A stretch of DNA of 64,000 bases from Haliclystus octoradiatus (Eukaryota > Cnidaria > Staurozoa > Stauromedusae > Haliclystidae). The notes beneath the pieces were generated by a model. It did no database searches. It was not told the origin of the DNA and saw only the letters and a list, made by a program, of their open reading frames with translations. Below, in pieces: positions 1-20,500 of the stretch (its first letter is position 1; the number at the start of each line of letters is the position of its first letter). Location: the NCBI GenBank assembly GCA_916610825.1, contig OU744453.1:20265301-20329300 (forward strand), read 5' to 3'. Made by a program: the position numbers and the translations under genes.

Positions 1-227
1 ATTATTCTCTATTGGATCATTTTGTTGTGATAAATGTTGTAATTTATGAGGTCACATGTCACCATATCTTAATTTCCATATTTTTAAGTTTCTATTTCTA
101 TCACACAATGGTATTGTAAGGAGATAATAGCTGGCAACTGGCAAAATATAAAATAGCAAACACGCTGTGTGGATGGATCATTCTAGAAGTAGACCTACAG
201 TTGTTGAACACAATGCCTTTAACTTGC

Positions 228-2276
228 CTTATTGTGGCTTCAAATACTTGTACAGTGTTGTCTTTTTCAAATGAAACATGTTTGATGACTAAATCAACGG
301 CCCTCTCGAATTCACTTTGATTTCCCAACACCTATGTGAAACAACAAACATTCAACAGTAAGTACAAAAAGAAAACTAACGTTCCGATTGAGATAGAGAA
401 ATGGAAAACATTGTACTAGTTTGACCATGTGTCTGGAAATTCTAGGAATTTATTAGGATGAACAATTTTGAAAAACTCATGAATTGAAATTTGATATTAA
501 ACGTTTGTTGAAGGCTTACAGATGAAGAAGGATAGAAAACTATTGAACAATAATAAATGGATCAAGTAATAATATCAACAAAAGTTGTCTACTGTTTAAG
601 AAAGACGAACATTGATAAGTTTTCAATTGTAGCCTACTACAACGACATTGTAAGTAAAAACATTGCATTGAAATTGAATTTTAAATCATTTATCCAAAAT
701 TTGAACGGTTTTCCACAAAGTTCATCGACAAACTTGATTCTGAAATTTGTGTAGGCCTAACAGTATTTTATACAAGGATTACCTACAATGCACTTTCAAT
801 TTATTGTATGTTTGTAATCATATTTACTGTATAGTGTTCTGAAAGTTGGAAGTCATTAGGGAAATATATTATACAATTCACTATCAAACCATGAGTAGGC
901 TATAGCCCTATAAATGTACCTCAATTAATAGTTAGACCTACTTACAGCTAGAGTATCTAGACAGTCGATAAGAGTTAATGAATAGTCCCCAAGTGCGTCA
1001 TTGACATTGATATTAGATCTGAAATTTAAATAATAATTTAAAGGTTAACTTAAACAGATATCCATTGGTTTACGCCTATTGATCTGATCTTATTCGATTG
1101 GATTATTTTCAATTCAGGTGTAATTTTTATACTTTTAGATAAACAATGGTTAGTCTAGATATTTTCTTGATAATTGTGTGCAGTTACTTTATCATGGAAG
1201 AAGTTATAAATATTCCTTTGAACAATAAACACATGAACATCCAAATCTGCAGATGGCGCAACCGAGATGTCAACAAGATTCTGATAAATTATGGTCAAAC
1301 ATTAACAAAAGTTGCTATAATTTGCTATGACGCATCCGCAATCTTGTTCAAGAGTGCCCTTCTCTGCAATCTGGTGAACGTCTATAATAAATGTGTGCGT
1401 CGTAGTTACAGAAAATTTATTGCGGGTACGGATACTGATCCGAAGCAATAATTAAACATCCGATTTCTAAAAATCTGTCAATGCATATTAGGCATAGATC
1501 TGCATGAGATGCCCTGGTGTGTGAAGACGACGAAAAATACAAAAACAGATAAACAAATTAATTATGATGATTGATGCGCCCGTATGCAGATTATGGCAAT
1601 GCCGCACCCGATTTATTCAACAATAATTAGATTTTTTAGGGTCAAACGTCAGCAAAGTAGGCCTATTTACTGCTCCGCACCCGAGATCTGCCATTCTCTG
1701 CAGACAAGCTGCTGCTACCCATATATCATCAACCACCATCAGCTAAGAGGGCTGAAAAAAATATTTATCAAGTTGAAAAAATCACCTATGTTATAGGCCT
1801 AGTAATTATCTATTGGGCCAGCCAGTAAAACAACACTAAACTGCAGAGAAGAGTGTATTAAAATCAACTCAATTAATAAATAACTTTAGGAGAGCAATTT
1901 GATAAGTAGGGATGATAACTCACGGATTTTCATGGTCAGGCCCTCTCCCCTTACAATGAATAGGATTTAATTCGTCTTGTGGAAATGCATATTTCATATA
2001 ATTATCATAACCAAATTCAAACATTTTCCTTGCTTTATCTTTTAAACGCAACCTCTCTGAATCAGGGAAATAATTTAATTTATGTAAATCTTTGAAATTA
2101 TCTACATCTGGTGGTATCATATATGTTAATGATAGCGAAGGGATTAACGTCAAGGTGTAATATAAATTGAATTGAAAATAATAATTGCTTGTAAATAACA
2201 TCATAGATGGTGTGCTTCGTAGTAGCAACATCTTAAAAATAAGTAATTGTAAGACCAGTGTATACTTCATAGTCAT
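228..2276 (-). CDS. EDEM1: EDEM1-like ER degradation-enhancing mannosidase-like protein (partial, N-terminal exons)
   Basis: Glycoside hydrolase 47 family protein of the ER lumen. Family members recognise or trim mannose on misfolded glycoproteins and route them to ERAD. Three minus-strand exons join in frame: 2276-1924, 1018-946 and 331-228. They encode the conserved start of the GH47 domain, including [27 protein letters not shown], then [20 protein letters not shown], then [16 protein letters not shown] and STVQ-like VQVFEATIR. These align in order with my memory of vertebrate EDEM1. The chosen start at 2276 opens [19 protein letters not shown], a plausible signal anchor. The frame stays open to 2351, and a hydrophobic ORF at 2691-2419 on the same strand could be an earlier exon, so the 5' end is uncertain. 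The last exon ends ATAAG before gcaagt, a likely GC-AG intron. The rest of the gene lies beyond the left edge. The introns (332-945, 1019-1923) hold nothing I recognise. Confidence 0.85.
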
Positions 2277-2699
2277 GCAATACCATTCAAACTTAATGTG
2301 TATTTCTTTGTCGATGAATATAACATCATTAACCAGTTTATTAATATCCAAAATCTCTATATTTCACTCATCAAACTCCAACCAAACTATCAACAAACAC
2401 AATCAAATGGCGACACGATTACCATAAGAATAATCCCACAAGGCCAGCGCAAGTGATCCAAGCCCCATAAGTATGCCTGTAGACGAGACTTGGGAACAGA
2501 CGAACGTGTCTATTCAACACATTTGGATCCATGCATCCATTTTTTCTGGGGGTAGGGAACAATACTTTACATTTATCTGAATGGGCAGTGGCAGACTGAT
2601 GTTCATCAGTTGTGTGGAATGCAGTATACTTTCTTCTCAAAAATATCTTACTATCAATCTTATCTGATATATCGGGAATGGACATTCTCAATTACGCCA

Positions 2700-3150
2700 C
2701 CTTAAGTTTGATCTTCACATGGTCTTTAGAATTTTGAAAAACTTGATTGATTTGGCTCCAGATGAATTTTTCACTATTAAACATCCCAAATATTCCTTGC
2801 GTGGACATTCACTGACGCTGTACCCAACTAAATCATTTAACTATGACTGTTGCAAACATTACTTTGCAAATAGAATAATCAAGCCATGGAACTCTCTTCC
2901 TGAAGAAGTTATATCGTCTAGTTCTTTACAAACATTCAAATTTAAACTTAATCACGTTAATTTATCACAGTTCTGTAACTTTTCCTTTGCCTGTTAATTA
3001 TTTCTGATAACATAGTTTTCTTTATATATTTATACTTTTTTTTAAAGGTCACATGTAAGTGAGGATACATTTAAAAATATGTCCTCCTTTGTTTATTTGC
3101 CTGTTAGCCATTGTGCTACAAAATACATACATACATACATACATACAATT
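2700..3150 (+). mobile_element. 5'-truncated CR1/L2-type LINE, 3' end
   Basis: The plus frame from about 2704 encodes KFDLHMVFRILKNLIDL, then a segment with YFANRIIKPWNSLPEEV and LQTFKFKL. This is the standard C-terminal tail of CR1/L2/jockey-like reverse transcriptase ORFs. A stop at 2995-2997 is followed by a short 3' UTR containing GTTAGCCATTGTGCTACAAA and a terminal CATA tandem repeat at about 3123-3147. The same UTR and tail recur at 53045-53200 (+) and 14095-14210 (-), so this is a multi-copy family. The element is truncated at its 5' end and non-autonomous. Confidence 0.75.
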
Positions 3151-3544
3151 TGAAAATGTGGGAAATATTCGCGTATAACCCCCTATAATATGCCCCTTCA
3201 TTGGGATGCATTCATATAGTAGATTCTTCACTTTCGGCACTTTCGATGAAATATTAAATATATTATATGATCAAAAATTGAGCAGGAAACTGTTCATAGC
3301 AATTTCCATTTGAATCGATGATTAATTTGTTTTTATTTCCATGGGGTCAGAACGACTTCTAAGAGGGCGCCTCTCCCTTCAAAACAAGGATGGTTTGTCC
3401 CAGGCCCTAAACCATCGACCTTTTCTGAAATTGGGCGTCCGCCATTACTTTCATGAGAGCAGTAAACTTGAATGCAGGGACGAGAAAAAGATATTAAAAC
3501 TGCTCTTACTTTCTATCATAGAAAACAACTATATTGTATAAAAG
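3150..3544. other. Spacer upstream of CAPZA
   Basis: This is AT-rich sequence between the LINE tail and the CAPZA start codon and presumably holds its 5' UTR and promoter. I see no TATA box or other element I can defend. The short open frame at 3341-3541 has no recognisable protein. Confidence 0.4.
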
Positions 3545-12548
<9,004 letters not shown>

Positions 12549-13130
12549 AGTTTTGATATTTAATACTGGATACAATGTTTATAATTATTGAATTTTGGAA
12601 GCTAAATAATCAAAGCATCATCGCTTCCTTAATTATTCAACGTAGACTACTAAAAAACTGATTTTTGATGCGATGGGATAATTATGAAATTAAGATATAC
12701 GCACATTGGTTGGACCTAGAGGAAATTTTCAGGGCAATTCATTTTTCAAATTTCATAAATCATTCTAGTAATATACAGTAGTATAGACACAAAAGTATTG
12801 ATTTCTTCAAAATCATTAATTATAATATTGATATTATTGTGTTTTGTTAGTATTAGTAATTAATTGTAAATTGTGCTGTGCCTTTTCGAGTTTTACAGAA
12901 ATTCTTAAAACATTTTCATAATTGTTGTTCTTTTGTATTACGGAACGGAAATATTGAACGTACGGAACTTGAATGACGACCGCCAAACAGGAAGTGAGAT
13001 TTCCTCACAACCGTGGTTTAATGATAATCGACACTTCGTTTGCAACTGCAACGGAGAGATCACCACCAACGAGAACTTCACAAATTCTTATACAATAAGA
13101 TAGCGGTAAGTGCAATCTTCGATATAATAT
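12549..13130. other. CAPZA 3' UTR and GC-richer block with a splice donor
   Basis: The first part should be CAPZA 3' UTR, but I find no AATAAA there. Bases 12950-13105 are richer in GC and CpG than their surroundings. They contain an ATG at 12974 that opens 41 codons and end at a consensus donor gtaagt at 13106. This may be a first exon of an unknown plus-strand gene, perhaps the one with exon-like blocks at 15.3-16.3 kb. Confidence 0.25.
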
Positions 13131-13136
13131 TTTATT
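13131..13136 (-). terminator. Polyadenylation signal AATAAA for the SUI1-domain gene
   Basis: The plus strand reads TTTATT, which is AATAAA on the minus strand, 21 nt past the stop codon. A second AATAAA overlaps the stop codon itself (13156-13161). Confidence 0.6.
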
Positions 13137-13156
13137 AGCAATACTTTTAAATGGTT

Positions 13157-13639
13157 TTATTTATACGGTCGAAGCAATGATTTGTTCTCTTTGAAGAATT
13201 TATTTACTCTGTTCAGAAGATCTCCTTGTAATTCGATTTGATTCTCGCTAAATATTCCGCCCGTTCCAAGTTTATTCTTTAGAATTTGAACTAGGCTCTT
13301 TCCATCTCCACATACGTTACTGATTACAGTTACTTTCTTTCCACTACTACGATTTTCAACGCTGATTGGAATACCTCCCTTTTTCGTACGTCTAACAAAG
13401 TAGATAACTTCTTCATCTTCTTTCTGTGGCACACAGGGATCTTTTTCGTCTTCAAATAAAGGAAGGTTTTTCTTTAGCTTCTCTGTTTCATTGGTTTTGG
13501 CAGGTTGTTTATTAGGTTTGTCCTTTTCAACGTTTAATTTCTGACGGCTCTTGACGTCAAGGAAACTTGCCAACGTGAGTTTTGGTGGTGGGGCGCATTC
13601 ATCCTCGTCGTTTTGTCCTTTCTTTGACTTCTTGGGCAT
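13157..13639 (-). CDS. SUI1-domain protein, single exon (160 aa)
   Basis: This intact single-exon frame starts MPKKSKKGQ. The N-terminal half is lysine-rich and low in complexity, with a LASFLDVKSRQKL segment. The C-terminal third, about residues 100-156, is an eIF1/SUI1 fold: KKVTVISNV, then LVQILKNKLGTGG, then IELQGDLLNRVNKFF. The GTGG and IELQGD signatures are typical of the family, whose members act in start-codon selection on the small ribosomal subunit. At 160 aa it is longer than canonical eIF1 (about 113 aa) and it lacks the DENR layout. The KGGIPISVENRSSGKK lead-in recalls bacterial YciH-type proteins. I therefore assign the domain but not the orthologue. An upstream TTTAG on the minus strand just before the ATG could be an acceptor for a noncoding exon. 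Confidence 0.75.
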   Translation of the reverse strand: MPKKSKKGQNDEDECAPPPKLTLASFLDVKSRQKLNVEKDKPNKQPAKTNETEKLKKNLPLFEDEKDPCVPQKEDEEVIYFVRRTKKGGIPISVENRSSGKKVTVISNVCGDGKSLVQILKNKLGTGGIFSENQIELQGDLLNRVNKFFKENKSLLRPYK

Positions 13640-14094
13640 TTCTCAGCCTAAATATCAACTTAATATTATTTTAGAATGAACTGTCATATGTATCCAACAA
13701 CTTAAAATGAAATTACATGCTAGTAAGTAGTATATCTACATGATATTCTGGACCAGGAAAATATCCAAATTTTGTCGCTCTGTCAGCCATATTTTTTGTG
13801 CCTCTTTGCAGGCCGTCAGATTTCGATCCTAACAACGGCAGTTATCAGATTAAAGGATCGAATCGAATTATATGAAAAATCGTTATTCGTTTGATATCAC
13901 GTTTAGCCAGCCATACAGTAGTTGAAAACTCCAATTCGGATGCCTGCCTCCATCCTTCGTTTTTGTTTGAAATTTGAAATTGAAATAAACTACGAAAAGG
14001 CTTTTCGTTAAGAAGTTTTTCAAAAAATTGCTTTTGTTGTCTGAAGTGAGTTCATGAGTAAACTTTTGCCGGGGGAGCTATTTGGTATACGGGA
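13640..14094. other. Upstream region of the SUI1-domain gene
   Basis: This likely holds the minus-strand promoter and 5' UTR. A minus-strand ATG near 13788 opens only 25 codons and could be an upstream ORF. I recognise nothing else. Confidence 0.3.
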
Positions 14095-14700
14095 ACGTTG
14101 TATTTATGTATGTATATTTGTAGCACGGTGGCAAATGATAAATGAAACAAAGGAGGATATTTTCAAATGTATTGAAGGATCAAGTGAGTTACATGTGTGG
14201 TCTTAAACATTCTAAAAATGGAACAAATGGCGAAGTTTTACCTGCAATGAAACTAATTTATAATGGTATATCTTTTTACTGTTTTTCATGTTGTTCATTA
14301 CAAGTAAGAGCCTTCTATTAGTAATATCTTTGTCAGTATCTAAATAACTTTCTAAAACTTTTCATTTTTTCCAAGATTGATTGTTGGATTCTTCCGGAAT
14401 AGTTATATTCTGATATTGTATTACATGATTCTTTACTGGGTATAGAATATTTTTCGAATTATTAATTAAGTAGTATTATAAATAGTTAAGTTGTATCAAG
14501 TGAATGGAAAAGATATAACCCAGCAACTGTTTGAACTATAAGGTAACTAACATATTTGGATAAATTAACTTCAGTAAGTTTTGTTTGGAATATTTCCAAA
14601 GAATTGGAAGAAATCGCATCGTCAGACAGGCTCATTCCATCATAGTCACTGTGATTCCATGGACTCATGAACTGATGACTGTTGCTGTTCAAATTCGTTC
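14095..14700 (-). mobile_element. Degenerate CR1/L2-type LINE 3' end, minus strand
   Basis: Read on the minus strand, 14692-14550 encodes a worn RT tail (MSPWNHS, then SSNSLEIFQTKLTEVNLSKY), the counterpart of the WNSLP...LQTFKFKLNHVNLSQF tail at 2.9 kb. The segment near 14210-14095 is the matching 3' UTR (ACCACACATGTAACTCA, TATCCTCCTTTG, GTGCTACAAATATACATACAT). Stops and drift show an old copy. Confidence 0.6.
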
Positions 14701-15338
14701 AAATATTGAAGAGTACCTTTTTCTTTCAGAGTTCTGAGCACATTCAGGGCCATTTAGGGTATTCTTTTCAATGAAAATTGTTCAACTTTTCCTGGACAAT
14801 TTTTGTCGGAGATTTTTTTTCTGTTTAAATTTATTTGCTCATGTTTCTAGGGTAAAATGTCCTTTTTAAAATATATAATTCTATGAGGTATATTATTCTA
14901 TGAGGTAATTCTATGAGGTATATACTATATATATATATATAAGAGGTAACTGTCCTGGTACAATTTAGACAAACCATGTTAAATACTAAATATTTGCCTG
15001 ACCAACTGGCACAGAACGGTGCGAAAAGATACTTGAATGATATTAACAATCATCACCATTAACGAGTTTCTTTTGAGGCTCTACAACTATAGATGGCGTG
15101 TTTCAGTTCATGAATTAATACTGTATGGATTTCATAATAATGGTTTACTTGGATTTAATTAAGGCTAATAATTATGGTGATAATTGAACTACTTTGATAC
15201 GTACGTAGATATTTAAAATGATGACATGATACCAAATTATGATCGCGATATGAAAGGGAATAAACATTGGTAGATTCAGTCAAGTTTGCTTATCATATGT
15301 AGCAAACTAGCAGCACAAACTATGTATTTCTAATTTAG
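14701..15338. other. AT-rich intergenic sequence
   Basis: It contains short tandem GAGGTATA-type and TA repeats around 14880-14945 and no gene or element I can support. Confidence 0.4.
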
Positions 15339-16271
15339 AAATACGCGAACGCAATCAGGGGTTTGCCGCTTACGTTGGCAATACCGTATACCGTTTCTAC
15401 TTCGAGTCGGATCATCGGGGTTGTTCTGATTCTCACCACACTGATCGCAATTGCCGTCAAGTAATCGCCTATACGAGCGTACCGATATTTCCTGGTCCTA
15501 GAAGAAGGTTAGTAAAGATTACGTTTGATCGAACCAAACTGTTCTCTCTTTTTGATTCGCTCTTGATTTCACAAATTTTAACTATACCAGCACCTTTCTC
15601 TCAATGATCGTAAGGATTTCTCTGATTCTTCTGAAATGAAGCGTACGTATTTGGCAATGCAGCAGGAGTTCCCTTTTCTTTTCAGATGATTGTTGCTGTT
15701 GGAATATATGTTGAGAGTAGATGTCGTAGATGTCTTGATTTGCGTAATTGCAAACTGAAGTTAGCAATCTGACTAATTCACCAGAAAGAATCACAGTGTT
15801 ATCATGGTGTTTAGTTTGTCCTTGGTCGTGGGCACACGTGGGTTGATGGTGGGGTATTGTTCCCTCTGACATTTTGATGAGTTGATTACCCAGCACAAAG
15901 CACATGACATAACCGGCGTCTTGATCAATAAGGTGAAGGTCAACTATATAATTATATATAGGCTGTGCTTACTCCAGCTGAAAATATTGCCAGGCTGCAA
16001 ATGAACATCCAAACAGTTGGTCAACAATAACAACGTGTATATGACGATGATGACGTATATAATGTGATGGTATCAAAATAATTTGCATGGTTTTAAACCT
16101 GTGTTAAATCATAAATCGGAGAAGCTACGAACTCATCAGCACAACGGGTAGAGAGAACTGTTGTTTTTGCTTGTGTGTTGTCTTCTTCGTAGGAAATATT
16201 TGAATACCAGCAGGCCACCTGTTGTTTTTCAGTTACATTACATCAACATGACATGCAGATATACAACATAA
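15339..16271 (+). CDS. Two exon-like blocks of an unidentified protein (3' end of a gene)
   Basis: Block 1, 15339-15507, lies between ATTTAG and gttagt, is clearly richer in GC than its flanks and is open throughout. It includes NQGFAAYVGNTVYRFYFES and ends VPIFPGPRRR. Block 2, 16193-16271, follows TTCTTCGTAG and joins in phase to give KYLNTSRPPVVFQLHYINM and a stop. Together they give about 80 residues with several cysteines and two N-glycosylation motifs (NTS, NMT). I do not recognise the family. An alternative frame of block 1 encodes a hydrophobic tail (IIGVVLILTTLIAIAVK) and stops. Upstream exons were not found. A GC-rich block with a donor at 13106 is one candidate. Confidence 0.3.
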
Positions 16272-17558
16272 ACAACAACAACTTGTGGTGGTATTCAAAC
16301 CAGTTACAAATAGTACGTAAGGGTGTACTGTAATTAAGAAGGATTCTAGGTTTGTTCTATCTCAACAAGAACATCTGCCGTCAACAATAGCCAGGAGGAG
16401 TATTCTTGACTCGGAGGATTACAATTTATGAATATTATTTCTGAGAATTATATATTCCTCTTTTAGAGTAATTTTATAATGTGCGTTGCTGTAGTGTATT
16501 AGCTTTGTCGGCCAGGAATCGGTTAACAGACAACATTGTGCCAAACTTAGACGAAAGATATAATTCATTTCAATCTAAATGATATGTAGAGTACAATGCT
16601 AGCAATCTGTGTGCAGCAGATAGCTATCTTTTGTATGAAGACGTGTCCGATCTAACACAAACCTTATCTGCAGATAGTCTGTTAGCGAAATCATGATGAT
16701 CACGACTATAGAATAATGTAGAACTAAATTGAATGAAGTCATCTCTTAGAGTTACAGATCACTAACTTGGATTGCAACTAGTTGTATAGGTAGCTGCATC
16801 CATTCGTTGCTTGAAAGCATATTAATTAGCTGTGCGTTTATATTCATAAAAACAAGCCCATCTAATTAGAATGTATAATTTTAATATAATCAGTTAAATT
16901 CCTTAGCTGATTTGAATCATTCTAACATTATTTTTATCTTCTTAATTAGACATCATACCGGATAATGATATAATATCAGTCAAATTGAATTCTGTAATGG
17001 GAAAATTAGATTAAATAGCCATTTTTTAACATTTGAAAATGTGTGATTGGGTTTGCGTGTGTTAATAAATGCATCTGCACTCTTGCAGTTCATATATAAA
17101 GATGAAATTATAAGTGAGAATCAATTAACGAACTCCTTTTCGTTTCCGGTTTGAATAGAACTTGGAGATTTACTCTTTGCAGACATTTGCGTTAACAATT
17201 GGTACAAAGGTCTAGGTACTAGCTATTGTGGGCGTCAAAGTGACTTGATTTCCAATTACACACATTACAGATATTTGCGCTCGCATATGACAAATGCCAA
17301 ATTCCCTGATTAAGTACCAAACAACAAAATCAAAGTCCGTAACGCCATTTACCCTAACGACTGCCTCATTCACTGCCGTAGAGAGAAAAGACACATCATA
17401 ACCATAAGTCGCTCTTAAGACAACGGGCGCATTATATCTTACTACTGCGCGTACGGAGTAGATATAGATGGATTATAAGCTGGTAGGATTGATTTAAAAG
17501 TTCAAAAAAGATTTTATTATTGAGCGTCAATGTATTTTTGGTGGAGATTAATACAAAT
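16272..17558. other. Intergenic region upstream of the Wnt gene
   Basis: AT-rich sequence presumed to hold the Wnt promoter and 5' UTR. I see no recognisable gene, repeat or core promoter element. Confidence 0.35.
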
Positions 17559-20500
17559 ATGTTATTTAAGCAATCAAAGATAGCTGTTACAAAGAAAGTA
17601 TTTATTTGGAGTTTACAAGAGGCTTCGATCTGCTTCTATATACTTTTAACGTTGATTATTATCGGAGGGTGAGTCTATGATATACAAAATATTTAACGAT
17701 CATTTTCAAAGCTCTAGCACCATAAAGGTAGCCATTTTATTTATCAATTGGATAATTTCTCATGACAAAAACAATTATTATAATTTTGCCTTTTTGTTTC
17801 AAATAAAAAACGTGCATGGGCCATCCGTACTTGTATCCGTATCCATATATTTTACTGCTTTACAAATTTTGATAAATATTTCCTGCCAGCTGAATACTGA
17901 TTCACAAACAGGATAGTTCTAATTTCAAGTAATACAACATGATGCCGATATCTTCGTTGTAATTTTGTAGATATAAAATATGAGAGGTAATAGTTTAGTG
18001 TTGTAGAAATGTCAAGATTAATTGTGATATTTGCGCGTGTCAGTTAGTGGTTTTATTGGTGTTGTTGTAACACAAAATATATTCTCAATGGGCGGAGTAG
18101 GCTCATTTCGCAATCAGACAACGTTGTTTTTATCGTAAATCCTACATCGTTTAGCTCAAAACCAACATATTAATTCTTAACAGTGAGTTGCTAAGTTACG
18201 TTTTGAATTAAGGTTAACTGTTGCCAATTTATATATCCTTTCGGCTGAAGAATTAGTAAAGTTTAAAATACTATTTTTAATTTTAAATCGAGTTTGTACT
18301 TTTACTCTAAACACGTGGAAATTGATTTCACGATGAAGTTGTTTTGCTTCGTTACGATCAGAGATTGTGAAGGGCTCCATCGTTTAATCCCACTATTAAT
18401 ATTGCACTGATCCTAACTATTGAAAAATTGCAATAACAAAATCTCTCAACGTAAAATCGTTGATTTCATTTTGATAATTTCAATTTAAATCTGCTGCCTC
18501 ACAGTATATTGGCTTTAGTAAACGCTATATAGACAAGATGGTGTTGTTTGGGTTCACAATGATAGCAGTCTGGCCGAGAAGAGAGTGATGGTTGTAATCT
18601 AACAAATGTTGATGTTATTTTGAAATGATATATTCTTCTGGGCGTAATATTATGAGTAGAGACAGGTGTTCGTATGGTTTAAATGAAAGTATTGGAGTAT
18701 TGATTAGGTCGTTTCTGTTGACTGGTTGTGTTACGGAGCCGAATATCTCAATTTAATCACCCCTTAAAACAATGTAAATGGAGATGATTAGACAATAAAT
18801 TCGTTGCAAGGACATGCTCTATAACAATTGAATCATTTGGTAAACTGTTAAGAGGAGGAGTTGCAGATTTCATTGACAATAGAAAGAGGAGGGAAAATGT
18901 GTCCAAAGGCAGATAAAGGACGTACATGGTCGCCTGTTAACTTGAACCAACGCACGTCATTATACATTATTATTGTCCTACACACAGAACCATATTTTTG
19001 TTCTATCGACTATCAGCTGCGAAATAATTTTATTAAGCCTATATAATGGGTGCGACTTATCCCGACCAATAATTTTATTACTATTTTATATATACTTGTA
19101 TATTCTATTTATTAGTGTCAATATTTTGCAACGTGCTCAATGCCAAAGGCCAATTGATAACGGCCAATAAGAAGCAAATATGGTTTTCCCATCAATATTG
19201 CCCGCTGAAAATGAATGCTGCAAAAGACGGATTAATTCTCCAAATGATGATTTTATCAGTGTATTTGCCATCTGGGCTCAAACCGAAACAATTTTAAATT
19301 CAACCTTGATTTTAACGGTTTGATTGCTGATATAGTTATACAATAACACATTGTTAAATCGCTTTCTTCAGGGTATATTTTTAATTGACATAAAACTAAA
19401 CTATATTCTTGGCAAACGACGTAAAATATTTTATCTCCTCGCTTGCTGACTTCAATAATTGTGTGCTTGCGCCAACACACTATAGCATGAGAAAAGAGCA
19501 TTTAACGAACATAGATTTAACGCATTTTTGTTTGCTATTGGGACAATGCCGTTTCCAGCATCATAATGTCATTGCTTTTTCATTTGCTACAATTTTCAAT
19601 TCGTAAATAATAAAAATATGAAACATATCAGTAAAAGAAGCTTTGTAATGAGTTTTGCAATTTTGCATAGTGGTGGACCCCAAATTATAGATTCCTCTTC
19701 AATGGAATCAACTCTTTACGATCAAAGGCTGCTGCACATATTTAGTTAGTTTTAATACTAACATGTGTTTGCCTTTCTCTATTGTGTTATAATTATCGTG
19801 ATATGGGACAATAGAATCACATATGCAAAAACTCAATTAATCTGTCATTGATGTTTCTAGGTGCAACTCAGATGATACAGAAACATACTGCAAGGGTTTA
19901 AAACGATTTACGAAACGACAAATGGACTTCTGTTTGCGTTCGCCAGAAGTTGTAAAAATATTAGAAAGTGGGTTAAAAGAAGGTATCACACAATGCCAGG
20001 AAAAATTTAAAAATGAATCAACTACTAGATGGAATTGTACGAGTATGGCCTCAGACGGTTGGCGGAATGCACTATTTAATATTCCCATGACAACGGGTAA
20101 GAATTATCAATTTAAAGATGTTTATCAAATGATATTACGTCATTGGAATAGTTTATATAATATAACGACATGGCTCGTGGATGGATATAGTTTTGTAAAT
20201 GTATGATATTATAGATGATTGTTTGACTAATTAGGTTATAAAACATACGCAAGTATGTCCCCTCCCAAGTATCAAATGATATTAATGGCTAACTTTAATT
20301 TTAATTTTGAAAACATCTCATTGGACGAGGCGTTAAAACTTGTGCCATTAAAACTGAGTTTAATTATTGCATCAGGAAATATTAGGTTTTTTAATGGATG
20401 CTTTGAATTACTTTCATGTTTTGTGCATTCGAAAACTTATAAAAGGAATACGTGAATGAATTCTAGAATATTCTTAGCAATCCATGCATCTATATAATAT

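Noticed and set aside
1146..1451. 101-aa plus-strand ORF
   Set aside because: It lies antisense in an EDEM intron with no recognisable domain.
2419..2691. 90-aa minus-strand ORF with a hydrophobic end, upstream of EDEM
   Set aside because: It could be an earlier EDEM exon, but no join to the 1924-2276 exon is convincing and the peptide matches nothing I recall.
13737..13790. Minus-strand ATG opening MADRATKFGYFPGPEYH
   Set aside because: It stops after 25 codons and does not splice in frame to the SUI1 exon. At most it is an upstream ORF.
15582..15905. 107-aa minus-strand ORF containing MSEGTIPHHQPTC
   Set aside because: It is open and not low-complexity, but no family, splice partner or conservation could be shown, and it lies opposite the intron of the plus-strand blocks.
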